NCBI GenBank assembly: GCA_030431485.1
Contig: JAUIIR010000003.1
Coordinates: 62,001-126,000, forward strand
Source of the DNA: Alphaproteobacteria bacterium
GTDB lineage: Bacteria > Pseudomonadota > Alphaproteobacteria > Rhodobacterales > Rhodobacteraceae
Direction: 5' to 3'
DNA length: 64,000 nucleotides
A model generated the notes under the pieces. That model was not told where the DNA came from. It did not search any database and saw only the letters and a list, made by a program, of their open reading frames with translations. The position numbers and the translations under genes were made by a program. Shown here piece after piece: positions 25,058-33,070 of this stretch; position 1 is the first letter of the stretch, and each line of letters starts with the position of its first letter.

Positions 25058-26182
25058 TCAGCGCTCCAGCAAGACACCGGCGGTGTCGGTAAAGCTGATC
25101 CAGACCGGATCTTCCCATGTGATCTGACGACGCGACAGGCGGCGGGTGTTGGCGGTCTGGGCTTTGATCACATGCCCTGTCGGCAGTTCAACATGATAGG
25201 TCGAGATGTTGCCGAGATAGGCGATGTCGAGCACCTTGCCCTGCAGCTTGTTGGCCGCGTCCTGCGGTTCCTCGGTGCTGATGGCGACCTTCTCAGGGCG
25301 AATGGCGAAATGGATTTCCTGCCCTGCGTCAAACTGGGTTGTGGTCGTGCCAAGAATGTCCGGCTGACTTTCGGCCCATTGAGTGGCAACCTTGTCGCCA
25401 GTGGGTTTTGCGCGGCCTGAAATGATGTTCACATCACCGATGAAATCCGCGACATAGACGGAATTCGGCGCTTCGTAGATCTGCGCTGGTGTCGCGACTT
25501 GGATAATGCGGCCTTCGTCCATCACGGCGACGCGGGATGCCACTGTCATGGCTTCTTCCTGATCGTGGGTCACGATCACGAAGGTGGTTCCGGTCTTTTC
25601 CTGAATGTCCATCAGCTCGAACTGGGTGTCCTGACGCAGCTTCTTATCAAGCGCGCCGAGCGGCTCATCCAGCAGGAGCAGTTTCGGAGCTTTGGCCAAG
25701 GACCGGGCCAGCGCCACGCGCTGCCTTTGACCGCCGGAAATCTGGTGGGGTTTGCGTTTTGCGAATTTGCTGAGGCGGGTGAGGCGCAGCATCTCTTCGA
25801 CGCGCGCTGCAATGGTGTCTTTATCCTTGCCTTCGCGCCTGAGGCCGAAGGCGATATTGTCCCACACACTGAGATGCGGGAACAGCGCGTAGGATTGAAA
25901 CATCATGTTCACCGCGCGCTTGTTTGGTGGGATTTTGGCCATGTCCTGGCCTGCGATGAAAATCTGCCCGCTGCTTGGCGTTTCAAAACCCGCAAGCATG
26001 CGCATCATTGTAGTCTTGCCACAGCCGGACGGACCAAGAAGCGCAAAGAATTCTTTTTCGAAAATATCCTGAGTCAGATCATCGATTGCAGTGAAGTCGC
26101 CAAACCGTTTCGTCACATTGCGAAACTGGATCAACGGTTTCTCGCCGGGGTCGTTCCACGGGGCGAAGACATGCTGGGTCAT
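25058..26182 (-). CDS. potG: Polyamine ABC transporter ATP-binding protein (PotG/PotA type)
   Basis: A 374-residue ABC ATPase. Walker A is GPSGCGKTT (from residue 50), the Q-loop is MMFQSYALFPHLSV, the signature is ISGGQRQRVALARSL, and Walker B with the D-loop is LLLLDEPLGALD; the switch His is in VTHDQEEAM. A TOBE-type regulatory domain covers about residues 290-374. A terminator-like hairpin stands between this gene and the binding-protein gene before it. Confidence 0.93.
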   Translation of the reverse strand: MTQHVFAPWNDPGEKPLIQFRNVTKRFGDFTAIDDLTQDIFEKEFFALLGPSGCGKTTMMRMLAGFETPSSGQIFIAGQDMAKIPPNKRAVNMMFQSYALFPHLSVWDNIAFGLRREGKDKDTIAARVEEMLRLTRLSKFAKRKPHQISGGQRQRVALARSLAKAPKLLLLDEPLGALDKKLRQDTQFELMDIQEKTGTTFVIVTHDQEEAMTVASRVAVMDEGRIIQVATPAQIYEAPNSVYVADFIGDVNIISGRAKPTGDKVATQWAESQPDILGTTTTQFDAGQEIHFAIRPEKVAISTEEPQDAANKLQGKVLDIAYLGNISTYHVELPTGHVIKAQTANTRRLSRRQITWEDPVWISFTDTAGVLLER

Positions 26183-26191
26183 AGAGCTATC

Positions 26192-26226
26192 CGAAAAAGA
26201 AAGCCCGCCCCGGTGACAGGGCGGGC
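26192..26226 (-). terminator. Terminator-like hairpin between potF and potG
   Basis: A perfect 8-bp stem GCCCGCCC / GGGCGGGC with an 8-base loop (26203-26226) is followed on the minus strand by TTTCTTTTT. Placed just after potF and before the rest of the operon, it would let most transcripts stop and keep binding protein in excess over the membrane components. Confidence 0.8.
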
Positions 26227-26240
26227 GGTGTCAAAGCGGA

Positions 26241-27326
26241 TCAGGTGCCCGATTTGATCTTGGTCCAAAGGCGGGTGACCGTTCTCTGGACGCGGGGGTC
26301 ATAGGGCGTCGTAGTGAAGAGCTTCGCCAGCGTTTCCTCGTCCGGATAAACCGCCGGATAGTCGAGGATCTCCTGATCTATGAATTCCTGAGCAGCCTTG
26401 TTGCCGCTGGCATACCAGACGTAGTTGGTGGCGGCGGCTGCGTTCTGCGCGTCGAGGATAAAGTTGATAAACTTGTGCGCTGCATCCGGGTTCGGTGCAT
26501 CAACCGGGATCGCCATCTGGTCGAACCACATTTGTGCGCCTTGTGTGGGGATAGAGTAGTCGATTTCCTGCCCGTTCTCCGCCTCAGACGCGCGGAACTG
26601 GGCGAGGAACACGTCGCCCGACCAGCCAACTGCGACACAGATATCGCCGTTCGCCAGCGCGTTCACATATTCGGACGAATGGAACTTTTGAATGTAGGGG
26701 CGGATGGGCGCAAAGACCTCTTCGGCCTTTGCGATGACCTCGGGGTCGTGACTGTCGGGGTCTTCGCCGATATAGTTCAGCGCGGCGGGGATCATCTCCG
26801 CAGGCGCGTCAAGGAAGTGCACCCCGCACTCGGCCAGTTTTTCCATATTCGCAGGATCGAAGACGAGGTCCCAGGAATTGACCGGCGCGTCTTCACCAAG
26901 AATCTCGGTGACTTTGCCGACATTGTAGCCGATTCCCGTGGTGCCCCACATGTAATTGATGGAATATTCGCCGCCCGGGTCATACTCGGCGGTGCGCTCC
27001 TGGATCTTGTCCCAAAGGTTGTCATGGTTGGGAAGCTTCGACATATCGAGCTTCTGGAAAGCGCCTGCCGCGATCTGACGCTGCAGGAAGGTTCCCGACG
27101 GTACGACAACGTCATAGCCTGAGCCACCTGCAAGCATCTTTGTTTCCAGCAATTCGTTGCTGTCGAAGACGTCGTAGATCAGGTCAATTCCGGTTTCTTC
27201 TTCGAACTTCGTGAGCAGGGCTTCGTCGATGTAATCAGACCAGTTGTAGACGCGTACTTCTTCTGCATTGGCGAGTGAAGCCATCAGTGCGGCACCTGCG
27301 GTCATGGTCAGCAGATGGGTTTTCAT
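26241..27326 (-). CDS. potF: Polyamine ABC transporter substrate-binding protein (PotF/PotD type)
   Basis: A 361-residue periplasmic protein. The signal peptide is MKTHLLTMTAGAALMASLANA. The mature protein opens EEVRVYNWSDYIDEALLTKFEEETGI (in parts), the hallmark of PotD/PotF, with YDVVVPSGTFLQRQI, NYMWGTTGIGYN and GDICVAVGWSGDV further on. GGGAG precedes this ATG. A 12-base palindrome lies 48 bases upstream. It is the first gene of the potFGHI-oxidase unit. Confidence 0.93.
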   Translation of the reverse strand: MKTHLLTMTAGAALMASLANAEEVRVYNWSDYIDEALLTKFEEETGIDLIYDVFDSNELLETKMLAGGSGYDVVVPSGTFLQRQIAAGAFQKLDMSKLPNHDNLWDKIQERTAEYDPGGEYSINYMWGTTGIGYNVGKVTEILGEDAPVNSWDLVFDPANMEKLAECGVHFLDAPAEMIPAALNYIGEDPDSHDPEVIAKAEEVFAPIRPYIQKFHSSEYVNALANGDICVAVGWSGDVFLAQFRASEAENGQEIDYSIPTQGAQMWFDQMAIPVDAPNPDAAHKFINFILDAQNAAAATNYVWYASGNKAAQEFIDQEILDYPAVYPDEETLAKLFTTTPYDPRVQRTVTRLWTKIKSGT

Positions 27327-27373
27327 GAAAGTCTCCCGTTGATCCCAGGGCACTTGCGGCCCCGTGAATTTGA

Positions 27374-27385
27374 ATTTGATCAAAT
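27374..27385. promoter_or_regulatory. Palindrome in the potF promoter, shared with the transaminase promoter
   Basis: ATTTGATCAAAT is a perfect 12-base palindrome in the potF-gntR intergenic region. A near copy, ATTTGATCATAT (11 of 12 identical), lies upstream of the transaminase gene at 28196-28207. The pair is the best candidate operator for the GntR protein encoded between them. Confidence 0.55.
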
Positions 27386-27505
27386 CTTGCCTCTTCTGGC
27401 AATAGCTGAGATGTTTCCATGCCCTCAGGGAACGTGCAAGATGACTTGTCACGAGCAGGTATTGGGGCAATCTGCTCAAAGACGCGGCAGTTGGTGAGGA
27501 GAGAC

Positions 27506-28177
27506 ATGGTTGGACAGACATCGCTGAAGCCCGTGACTGAGCCCGTCCGTTTGCCAGCCCATGAACTGGTGTATCGACAATTGCGCGATCAGGTTCTGTT
27601 TGGCGAATTCGAGCCGGGGCAGCCGGTGACCATTCAGGGCCTGACCGAAGCGCTGGGCGTGGGGATGACCCCGGTGCGAGAAGCCTTGAGACGGCTCACG
27701 GCAGAAGGCGCACTGGAGTTTCTCGGCAACAGACGGATCGCTGTGCCCATGCTTGATACGCGGGCCATTGAAGAGCTGAGCATTGCACGCAAGGCGCTTG
27801 AGCCCGAGCTGGCGCGCCGGGCTGCAGACAGAGCGTCGCTGGGCGATGTTGCGCGGTTGACGGAAATCGACCAGCGGCTTGATGCTGCCATCCGGCGCGG
27901 CGATGTACATCGCTATCTCGTTGAGAACCACAGCTTTCATGCAGGTCTTAACGCACTGGCGCAGGCTCCGATTCTGACTGAGATGGTGGATCGGCTCTGG
28001 TTGCGGTTTGGTCCTTCGCTACGTGTTGTCTGCGGCCAATTCGGGACCCGAAACCTCCCGGATCGTCACAAGGATGTCCTGACTGCTTTAACGGCAAATG
28101 ATGGCGCAGCGGCGGCAGAAGCGATGATGGGTGACGTGGCTCAGGGTATGGAACAAATCCGCCAGGGACTCGTCTGA
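27506..28177 (+). CDS. GntR family (FCD/FadR subfamily) regulator, probable polyamine regulator
   Basis: A 223-residue regulator. The winged helix is LRDQVLFGEFEPGQPVTIQGLTEALGVGMTPVREALRRLTAEGAL in parts (FEPGQPVTIQGLTEALGV, TPVREALRRL); the C-terminal FCD ligand domain holds the metal-binding His pattern (ENHSFHAGLNALA and DRHKDVL). GGAG precedes the chosen ATG. It sits between the divergent pot operon and the transaminase gene, each of which has a copy of the TTTGATCA palindrome. Confidence 0.85.
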   Translation: MVGQTSLKPVTEPVRLPAHELVYRQLRDQVLFGEFEPGQPVTIQGLTEALGVGMTPVREALRRLTAEGALEFLGNRRIAVPMLDTRAIEELSIARKALEPELARRAADRASLGDVARLTEIDQRLDAAIRRGDVHRYLVENHSFHAGLNALAQAPILTEMVDRLWLRFGPSLRVVCGQFGTRNLPDRHKDVLTALTANDGAAAAEAMMGDVAQGMEQIRQGLV

Positions 28178-28195
28178 TTCGATTGACTTGAAATA

Positions 28196-28207
28196 ATTTG
28201 ATCATAT
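28196..28207. promoter_or_regulatory. Palindrome upstream of the transaminase gene
   Basis: ATTTGATCATAT differs by one base from the palindrome in the potF promoter and lies 34 bases before the transaminase start codon. It is a candidate second site for the same regulator. Confidence 0.5.
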
Positions 28208-28241
28208 TTTGACGGCAACCTTCTGGAAGAGGATTTGCCCA

Positions 28242-29645
28242 ATGGCCACGATCACCAACCACATGCCCACCGCTGAATTGCAGGCTCTCGATGCGGCGCA
28301 TCACATGCACCCATTTACGCATGGAGCTGGACTTGCGGGAAAAGGTGCGCGGGTCATCATGCGGGCGGATGGTGTCTGGCTGACCGACAGTGATGGTCAC
28401 CGGATCCTGGACGCGATGGCAGGGTTGTGGTGCGTGAATATTGGCTACGGGCGCAAAGAGCTTGCTCAGACGGCGGCCCGGCAAATGGAAGAACTCCCCT
28501 ACTACAATACGTTTTTCCAGACGACCCATGTGCCAGCGATTGCGCTTGCGCAGAAGCTTTCCGAACTGGCTCCGGAGGGCTTCAATCAGGTCTTCTTTGC
28601 GGGGTCAGGCTCGGAAGCGAATGACACCAACTTGCGGCTCGTCCGTACCTACTGGGCCGAAAAGGGTCAGCCCGAGAGGAATATCGTGATCTCGCGGTGG
28701 AATGCCTATCACGGCTCGTCAGTGGGCTCGGGCTCGCTGGGTGGTATGAAAGGCATGCACATGCAAGGTGGGATGCCGATTCCGAACATTCATCACATCG
28801 ATCAGCCTAACTGGTGGGCTGAAGGTGGTGACATGACGCCTGAAGAGTTTGGGCTTGAACGTGCGCGTCAGCTGGAAACCGCGATTGAGGAATTGGGGCC
28901 AGACCGCGTTGCGGCCTTTATTGCTGAACCGGTGCAGGGCGCGGGTGGCGTGATCGTTCCGCCCGAAACCTACTGGCCGGAAATCCAGCGGATCGTCGAT
29001 AAATACGGCATTCTGCTGATCGCGGACGAGGTAATCTGCGGGTTCGGCCGGACCGGCAACTGGTTTGGCTCGCAAACCATGAACATTCGCCCGCACATCA
29101 TGACCATCGCGAAGGGGCTGTCCTCGGGCTATCAGCCCATCGGCGGCTCGCTCATCTGTGATGAAGTTGCCGAGGTCATCAACGGGGTCGAGTTCAATCA
29201 CGGGTACACCTATTCCGGTCATCCGGTCGCCTGCGCCGTGGCTCTGGAAAACCTGCGCATTTTGGATGAAGAAGGGATCGTGACCCGGGTACGCGAGCAG
29301 ACGGCGCCATATCTGAAGGAAAAATTCGAGGCCCTGACGGATCACCCTCTGGTTGGCGAGGCCAAGATTGTCGGTATGATGGGATCAATTGCTTTGACGC
29401 CGGATAAAGTGTCCCGCGCCGCGTTCGAGGCGGAAGCCGGGACGGTGGGCTTTGTCTGCCGGGAGCGGTGTTTTGCCAACAATCTGATCATGCGCCATGT
29501 TGGCGACCGGATGATCATCTCGCCGTCTCTGGTGATTTCGCATGACGAGATCGACACGCTGATCGACCGCGCCTGGCAGTCGCTGGATGAATGCCACGCC
29601 AAACTTAAGGAAGATGGGTTGATGAAAGCGCGCGTGGCGAGTTAG
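28242..29645 (+). CDS. Class III aminotransferase, probable putrescine-pyruvate transaminase (SpuC-like)
   Basis: A 467-residue PLP enzyme. The PLP-binding Lys is K291 in TIAKGLSSGYQP, the pyridine-contacting Asp is D262 in IADEVICGFGRTG, and the phosphate-binding loop is GSGSEANDTN (from about 121). The opening DAAHHMHPFTH and EPVQGAGGVIVPP match omega-transaminases of the SpuC/YgjG-related group. GGAAGAGG precedes the ATG at a long spacing. With the adjacent transporter and amine oxidase it suggests import and breakdown of putrescine. Other amine donors such as beta-alanine or taurine cannot be excluded. Confidence 0.85.
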   Translation: MATITNHMPTAELQALDAAHHMHPFTHGAGLAGKGARVIMRADGVWLTDSDGHRILDAMAGLWCVNIGYGRKELAQTAARQMEELPYYNTFFQTTHVPAIALAQKLSELAPEGFNQVFFAGSGSEANDTNLRLVRTYWAEKGQPERNIVISRWNAYHGSSVGSGSLGGMKGMHMQGGMPIPNIHHIDQPNWWAEGGDMTPEEFGLERARQLETAIEELGPDRVAAFIAEPVQGAGGVIVPPETYWPEIQRIVDKYGILLIADEVICGFGRTGNWFGSQTMNIRPHIMTIAKGLSSGYQPIGGSLICDEVAEVINGVEFNHGYTYSGHPVACAVALENLRILDEEGIVTRVREQTAPYLKEKFEALTDHPLVGEAKIVGMMGSIALTPDKVSRAAFEAEAGTVGFVCRERCFANNLIMRHVGDRMIISPSLVISHDEIDTLIDRAWQSLDECHAKLKEDGLMKARVAS

Positions 29646-29651
29646 GGGGCA

Positions 29652-29691
29652 AAACCATTGATGGTTTCGCCGGAATGCGTCGACGCATTTT
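29652..29691. terminator. Hairpins between the converging transaminase and regulator genes
   Basis: A stem AAACCA / TGGTTT (29652-29657, 29662-29667) is followed by the perfect 16-base palindrome AATGCGTCGACGCATT (29674-29689) and TTT. Both genes end here on opposite strands, so a bidirectional stop is likely, though the T-run is short. Confidence 0.5.
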
Positions 29692-30460
29692 AGCCTTTCG
29701 CGACCGTGTGTTCATAACGCTGCCGCGCCACTACCTCGTGCGCCTCTGCCTTGCGGTTGTCTGCAAGGCATGATTCAACATAGGTCAGATGATCCACCAC
29801 TGCTTTGCGAGCTGCTTCGGGTTCCCGCGCTTGTAGAGCGTCGTTAATCGCGCGGTGCTGATCCAACAGAGTTGCGCGCGTCGTGCGCTGGCGGAACATG
29901 ATCTGTCGGTTGTAGAAAACACCCTCGCGCAGAAGCTGGTACATGGATCGCATCATATGAAGCATGATGACGTTGTGGCTGGCTTCGATGATGGAAAGAT
30001 GGAACTCCGCATCCAGCGCCGCCTCATCGTCAGGATTGCGTTTCTGGTGCGCGGCTTCCATGCGGTCGAACACAGCCTGAATGACTTTGAGATCGGTATC
30101 GGACGCCAAGCGCGCGGCACGTTCGGCGGCGAGACCTTCCATGTCGCGGCGGAAAGACAGGTAGTCAAACACCGCTTCATCGTGGTTGGCAAAGAGCTGG
30201 ATCAGCGCGTCTGAAAAGGCAGAGCCCAATACGTCTGCCACATAAACGCCAGCCCCTGCGCGGCTTGTCAGAAGACCACGATCGGACAGGTCCGCGATGG
30301 ACTCACGCAGAGACGGACGAGACACTTTGAGCCGCTCAGACAATTCCCGCTCTGAAGGCAGTCGTTCACCGGGACGCAGGATGCCTTGCAAAATGAGTTT
30401 TTCAATCTGCCGCGTGACCGACGTGGACAGCTTTTCCGGAGTGACGGGTTGAAAAGGCAT
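29690..30460 (-). CDS. FadR/GntR family regulator with FCD domain
   Basis: A 256-residue regulator in the PdhR/LldR/GlcC branch. The winged helix is GILRPGERLPSERELSERLKVSRPSLRESIADLSDRGLL (in parts GERLPSERELSERLKV and SRPSLRESI). The C-terminal FCD domain has the metal-site pattern DAEFHLSIIEASHN and LLDQHRAINDAL. The ligand is probably a small carboxylate, but no obvious target operon is adjacent; the flanking genes are a transaminase (convergent) and moaE. A likely self-operator lies 20 bases upstream. Confidence 0.83.
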   Translation of the reverse strand: MPFQPVTPEKLSTSVTRQIEKLILQGILRPGERLPSERELSERLKVSRPSLRESIADLSDRGLLTSRAGAGVYVADVLGSAFSDALIQLFANHDEAVFDYLSFRRDMEGLAAERAARLASDTDLKVIQAVFDRMEAAHQKRNPDDEAALDAEFHLSIIEASHNVIMLHMMRSMYQLLREGVFYNRQIMFRQRTTRATLLDQHRAINDALQAREPEAARKAVVDHLTYVESCLADNRKAEAHEVVARQRYEHTVAKG

Positions 30461-30479
30461 GATGCTCGTAACGTTATTG

Positions 30480-30502
30480 ATTGGTCAAACAATATGACCG
30501 AT
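30480..30502. promoter_or_regulatory. Inverted-repeat operator candidate of the FadR-type gene
   Basis: ATTGGTCA-N7-TGACCGAT is an inverted repeat with seven of eight positions symmetric. The TTGGTC / GACC(A/G)A arms resemble FadR- and PdhR-type operators. It sits directly upstream of the regulator start codon, where it would allow autorepression. Confidence 0.5.
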
Positions 30503-30518
30503 TCAAGTCCGGAACAAG

Positions 30519-30965
30519 CTACCAACGTGACAACGCGTCTTCGTCTTCATCTTTGGCCGCGACCCAGTTTGTCTCACCCGTCTTCGCGTGTTCTTTTTTC
30601 CAGAATGGGGCGCGAGATTTCAGATAGTCCATCAAATATTCAGCCGCTTCGAAAGCGTCCTTGCGATGGGGTGCCGCAGTGGCCACCATCATGATCTTCT
30701 CGCCCGGTTCCATGCGGCCATACCGGTGGATCACCAGAACATCGCCAAGCGACCACCGGGTGCGTGCCTCGTCAGCGATGGCGTCCAGCGCTTTCTGCGT
30801 CATGCCTGGATAATGCTCGATTTCCATAGTATCGAGCGTGCCGTTGCCAAAATCCCGGACTACTCCGGTGAAGGTTACGATCGCTCCCATGTCGTGACGC
30901 CCACTCGCAAAACCTTCGGCCTCGGCACCGAAATCGAATGGGGCTTCCTGAACGATGATCCGCAT
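30519..30965 (-). CDS. moaE: Molybdopterin synthase catalytic subunit
   Basis: A 148-residue MoaE. It transfers sulfur from thiocarboxylated MoaD to cyclic pyranopterin monophosphate. Family blocks are GAIVTFTGVVRDF, MEIEHYPGMTQKAL, VIHRYGRMEPGE, and the C-terminal LKSRAPFWKKE with its catalytic Lys residues. It overlaps the moaD stop by one base. Confidence 0.95.
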   Translation of the reverse strand: MRIIVQEAPFDFGAEAEGFASGRHDMGAIVTFTGVVRDFGNGTLDTMEIEHYPGMTQKALDAIADEARTRWSLGDVLVIHRYGRMEPGEKIMMVATAAPHRKDAFEAAEYLMDYLKSRAPFWKKEHAKTGETNWVAAKDEDEDALSRW

Positions 30966-31210
30966 CAGCCGCCCGTCATTGGCGGGAAAAACGCTACTTC
31001 CCGCGCACCTTTTATTGAAGCGTCGAAATCTGTAAGTTCCTGATCCACCGCCACACGCAGCGCGGTCAGGTCGGAAAAGGCGAGATCATAACGGTCTTCG
31101 CGCGCCCGCAATTCGGCAACGAGGTCTGCTACGGTTTCGGCTTCGGTGGAGACCCTTTCCTTCGGCAACCCGATCCGTTCACGGACCCATGCAAAATACA
31201 ACACGTCCAT
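30965..31210 (-). CDS. moaD: Molybdopterin synthase sulfur carrier subunit
   Basis: An 81-residue ubiquitin-like protein ending in the diagnostic Gly-Gly (PPMTGG), where the thiocarboxylate is formed. VLYFAWVRERIG at the start and EVAFFPP near the end are typical. Paired with moaE downstream and preceded closely by pgsA, a gene order seen in other alphaproteobacteria. Confidence 0.94.
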   Translation of the reverse strand: MDVLYFAWVRERIGLPKERVSTEAETVADLVAELRAREDRYDLAFSDLTALRVAVDQELTDFDASIKGAREVAFFPPMTGG

Positions 31211-31214
31211 TTGT

Positions 31215-31874
31215 TCAATCCCTCAAAAACGGCGTCGCCTTGCGGAAGTAATCCCAACCAGTGATTACGGTGAGAAAGGCGGCGATCCAAAGCAACACGA
31301 TCCCCGCATTTCCGGTCCAGACCATGCCAGCATGCTTCCACCACAAGCCATGCAGGTCTTCTATGTCACCCTGCATGATACCTTGGAATATCTCCGGACT
31401 CATGCCTATGGCAGACATACCAAGGTAGTGTTCGAACACGCCCTGTGCAAAAAGAATGGCGATGGCGATCATCTGAAGCGTGGTTTTCCACTTGGCAAGC
31501 GGTGTCACCTTGAGAGTGCCGGCCGTGTCACCGAGAAATTCGCGCAGGCCGGAGACAAAAACTTCCCTAAACAGGATGAAGGTCGCGGGCAAAACAAGCC
31601 AGGGCGACATCGACGAATACCCCACGATCACCATCAGCGCGATCACAACCATTGCCTTGTCCGCAATCGGGTCGAGCATCGCGCCAAGCTTGCTTTCCTG
31701 TTTCCATGCGCGAGCAAGATACCCATCAAACCAATCGGTGACAGCCGCCGTGACAAACAGCACAAGTGCGAACCAATCGGCTGCCGGTCGCGAAAAGTAG
31801 AGGAACATCAATGCCACGCCGGGCGCCGCGAGTAGACGCAGGACCGTCAGGATATTTGGCACCGTCATTGTCAT
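31215..31874 (-). CDS. pgsA: CDP-diacylglycerol-glycerol-3-phosphate 3-phosphatidyltransferase
   Basis: A 219-residue inner-membrane enzyme that makes phosphatidylglycerophosphate, the first step to phosphatidylglycerol. The CDP-alcohol phosphotransferase motif DG-x2-AR-x8-G-x3-D-x3-D is present as DGYLAR, then SKLGAMLDPIADK. The N-terminus VPNILTVLRLLAAPGVALM is typical. The protein is somewhat longer than E. coli PgsA, with the extra part in the region around residues 130-175. moaD starts four bases after its stop. Confidence 0.93.
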   Translation of the reverse strand: MTMTVPNILTVLRLLAAPGVALMFLYFSRPAADWFALVLFVTAAVTDWFDGYLARAWKQESKLGAMLDPIADKAMVVIALMVIVGYSSMSPWLVLPATFILFREVFVSGLREFLGDTAGTLKVTPLAKWKTTLQMIAIAILFAQGVFEHYLGMSAIGMSPEIFQGIMQGDIEDLHGLWWKHAGMVWTGNAGIVLLWIAAFLTVITGWDYFRKATPFLRD

Positions 31875-31972
31875 GCCCTTTACCTATCGCGCCCTTGAGA
31901 GACTGAAAAGACGCGCTTTTGCTATTTCGCCCATTCTGAAAACGACGTGCTTAAGAAATTTCTGGAAAATGC

Positions 31973-32722
31973 TCATGCAGACCCGGAAGGTTCGTTCTGC
32001 CCCTTACGTGACAGTAGGTCGACAAAGCGCGCCCGCGCTTGCGGCAGCGGCTTGCCGAGTTGCTGTGCCGCGACCTTGTTTTCGAGAAAATAGCCGGTTG
32101 CGCCAAGGGCCTCTGCAATATCGGGGTTGTTTGCCTCGCCTTCGCCTTTGAGTGCAGCAGGCAGCGGCAGCAATCGGTCTGCCCACTGTCCCGCACCCTT
32201 AGTGGAAACGGCCCGTCCGGATTTCGGGGAGATATACATCAGGTCTTCAGGCGATCCGGTGACAGCGCAGCAAGTCAGGTCGAGCCCGTAGCCGAGATCT
32301 TCGAGCAATGCGGTCTCCCAGTGTAGATAGGCGAGCGGCCATAATTCTGTTTGATCAAGAAGATCTAGCAGGTTCTGCGTCTGGCGATATAGGTCCGCAT
32401 GTGCCTCTCGCTCTGGCAGTAGAAACGCGAGCAGCGACAAAGCTGCGTTCATCCCGGCGAGTGTGGTGCGGTTCTGCATGGCAATTGCTGCGCGGGATCG
32501 CTGCAATTCGACCGAAAAGCTTCCCAGATGGTCCTCAAGCCGTGCGCGCCATACGAGGTCAAGCTGTGCGCCGGGTTGCAGGATAGGAGAAGTCTTGCGG
32601 GATGCGCCACCGCGCACGACCCCAGCGTGTCGCCCTCGTTCTGGTGTAAACACGTCTATGATCATTGCGCTTTCGCCGTGGCGGCGCGCGCTGAGAAGGA
32701 TACCTGTGTCACGCCAGTCCAT
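31973..32722 (-). CDS. recO: DNA repair protein RecO
   Basis: A 249-residue RecF-pathway protein that helps load RecA and anneals single strands. The N-terminal OB fold opens [34 protein letters not shown] (in parts), the helical C-terminal part contains [18 protein letters not shown] with the zinc-region cysteines reduced. Ends the era-DUF1491-recO group. Confidence 0.93.
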   Translation of the reverse strand: MDWRDTGILLSARRHGESAMIIDVFTPERGRHAGVVRGGASRKTSPILQPGAQLDLVWRARLEDHLGSFSVELQRSRAAIAMQNRTTLAGMNAALSLLAFLLPEREAHADLYRQTQNLLDLLDQTELWPLAYLHWETALLEDLGYGLDLTCCAVTGSPEDLMYISPKSGRAVSTKGAGQWADRLLPLPAALKGEGEANNPDIAEALGATGYFLENKVAAQQLGKPLPQARARFVDLLSRKGQNEPSGSA

Positions 32723-32731
32723 GAACCGAAG

Positions 32732-33070
32732 CTACCCCGACAGCCCGTCTTCATCCAGAAGGTGTCGGCCAGCGCGGTCCTCAACTTCGATCACCCAAAG
32801 ATCGCTGTCAAAGCTGCGTTGCTTGGCGATACTTGCATCCACGCCAGCCTCTGCGCCCTCCGCCAGAACCTGCCAAGTGCGCTCGCCGGTCATCAGATCG
32901 TACTGGCGCATGAACGCCTTTGCCTGACCGTCCAGCGTGTTCAGCTTTATAAGAACAGCGCCGGCTGTGTCGTCGCCATGAGCCGTGACGAAAGCGGGGA
33001 TGTCGAACAGTGACAGGCGGCGCAGATAGGCCTGCACCCAGAACCCGCTCGCAAGGCGTGCTTCAGCCAT
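32732..33070 (-). CDS. DUF1491 family protein
   Basis: A 112-residue protein with the DUF1491 pattern: LASGFWVQAYLRRLSLFDIPAFVTAHGD at the start, GAVLIKLNTLDG in the middle, and DSDLWVIEVEDRAGRHLLD at the end. It is found almost always between era and recO in alphaproteobacteria. Function unknown. Its start overlaps the end of era by eight bases. Confidence 0.85.
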   Translation of the reverse strand: MAEARLASGFWVQAYLRRLSLFDIPAFVTAHGDDTAGAVLIKLNTLDGQAKAFMRQYDLMTGERTWQVLAEGAEAGVDASIAKQRSFDSDLWVIEVEDRAGRHLLDEDGLSG

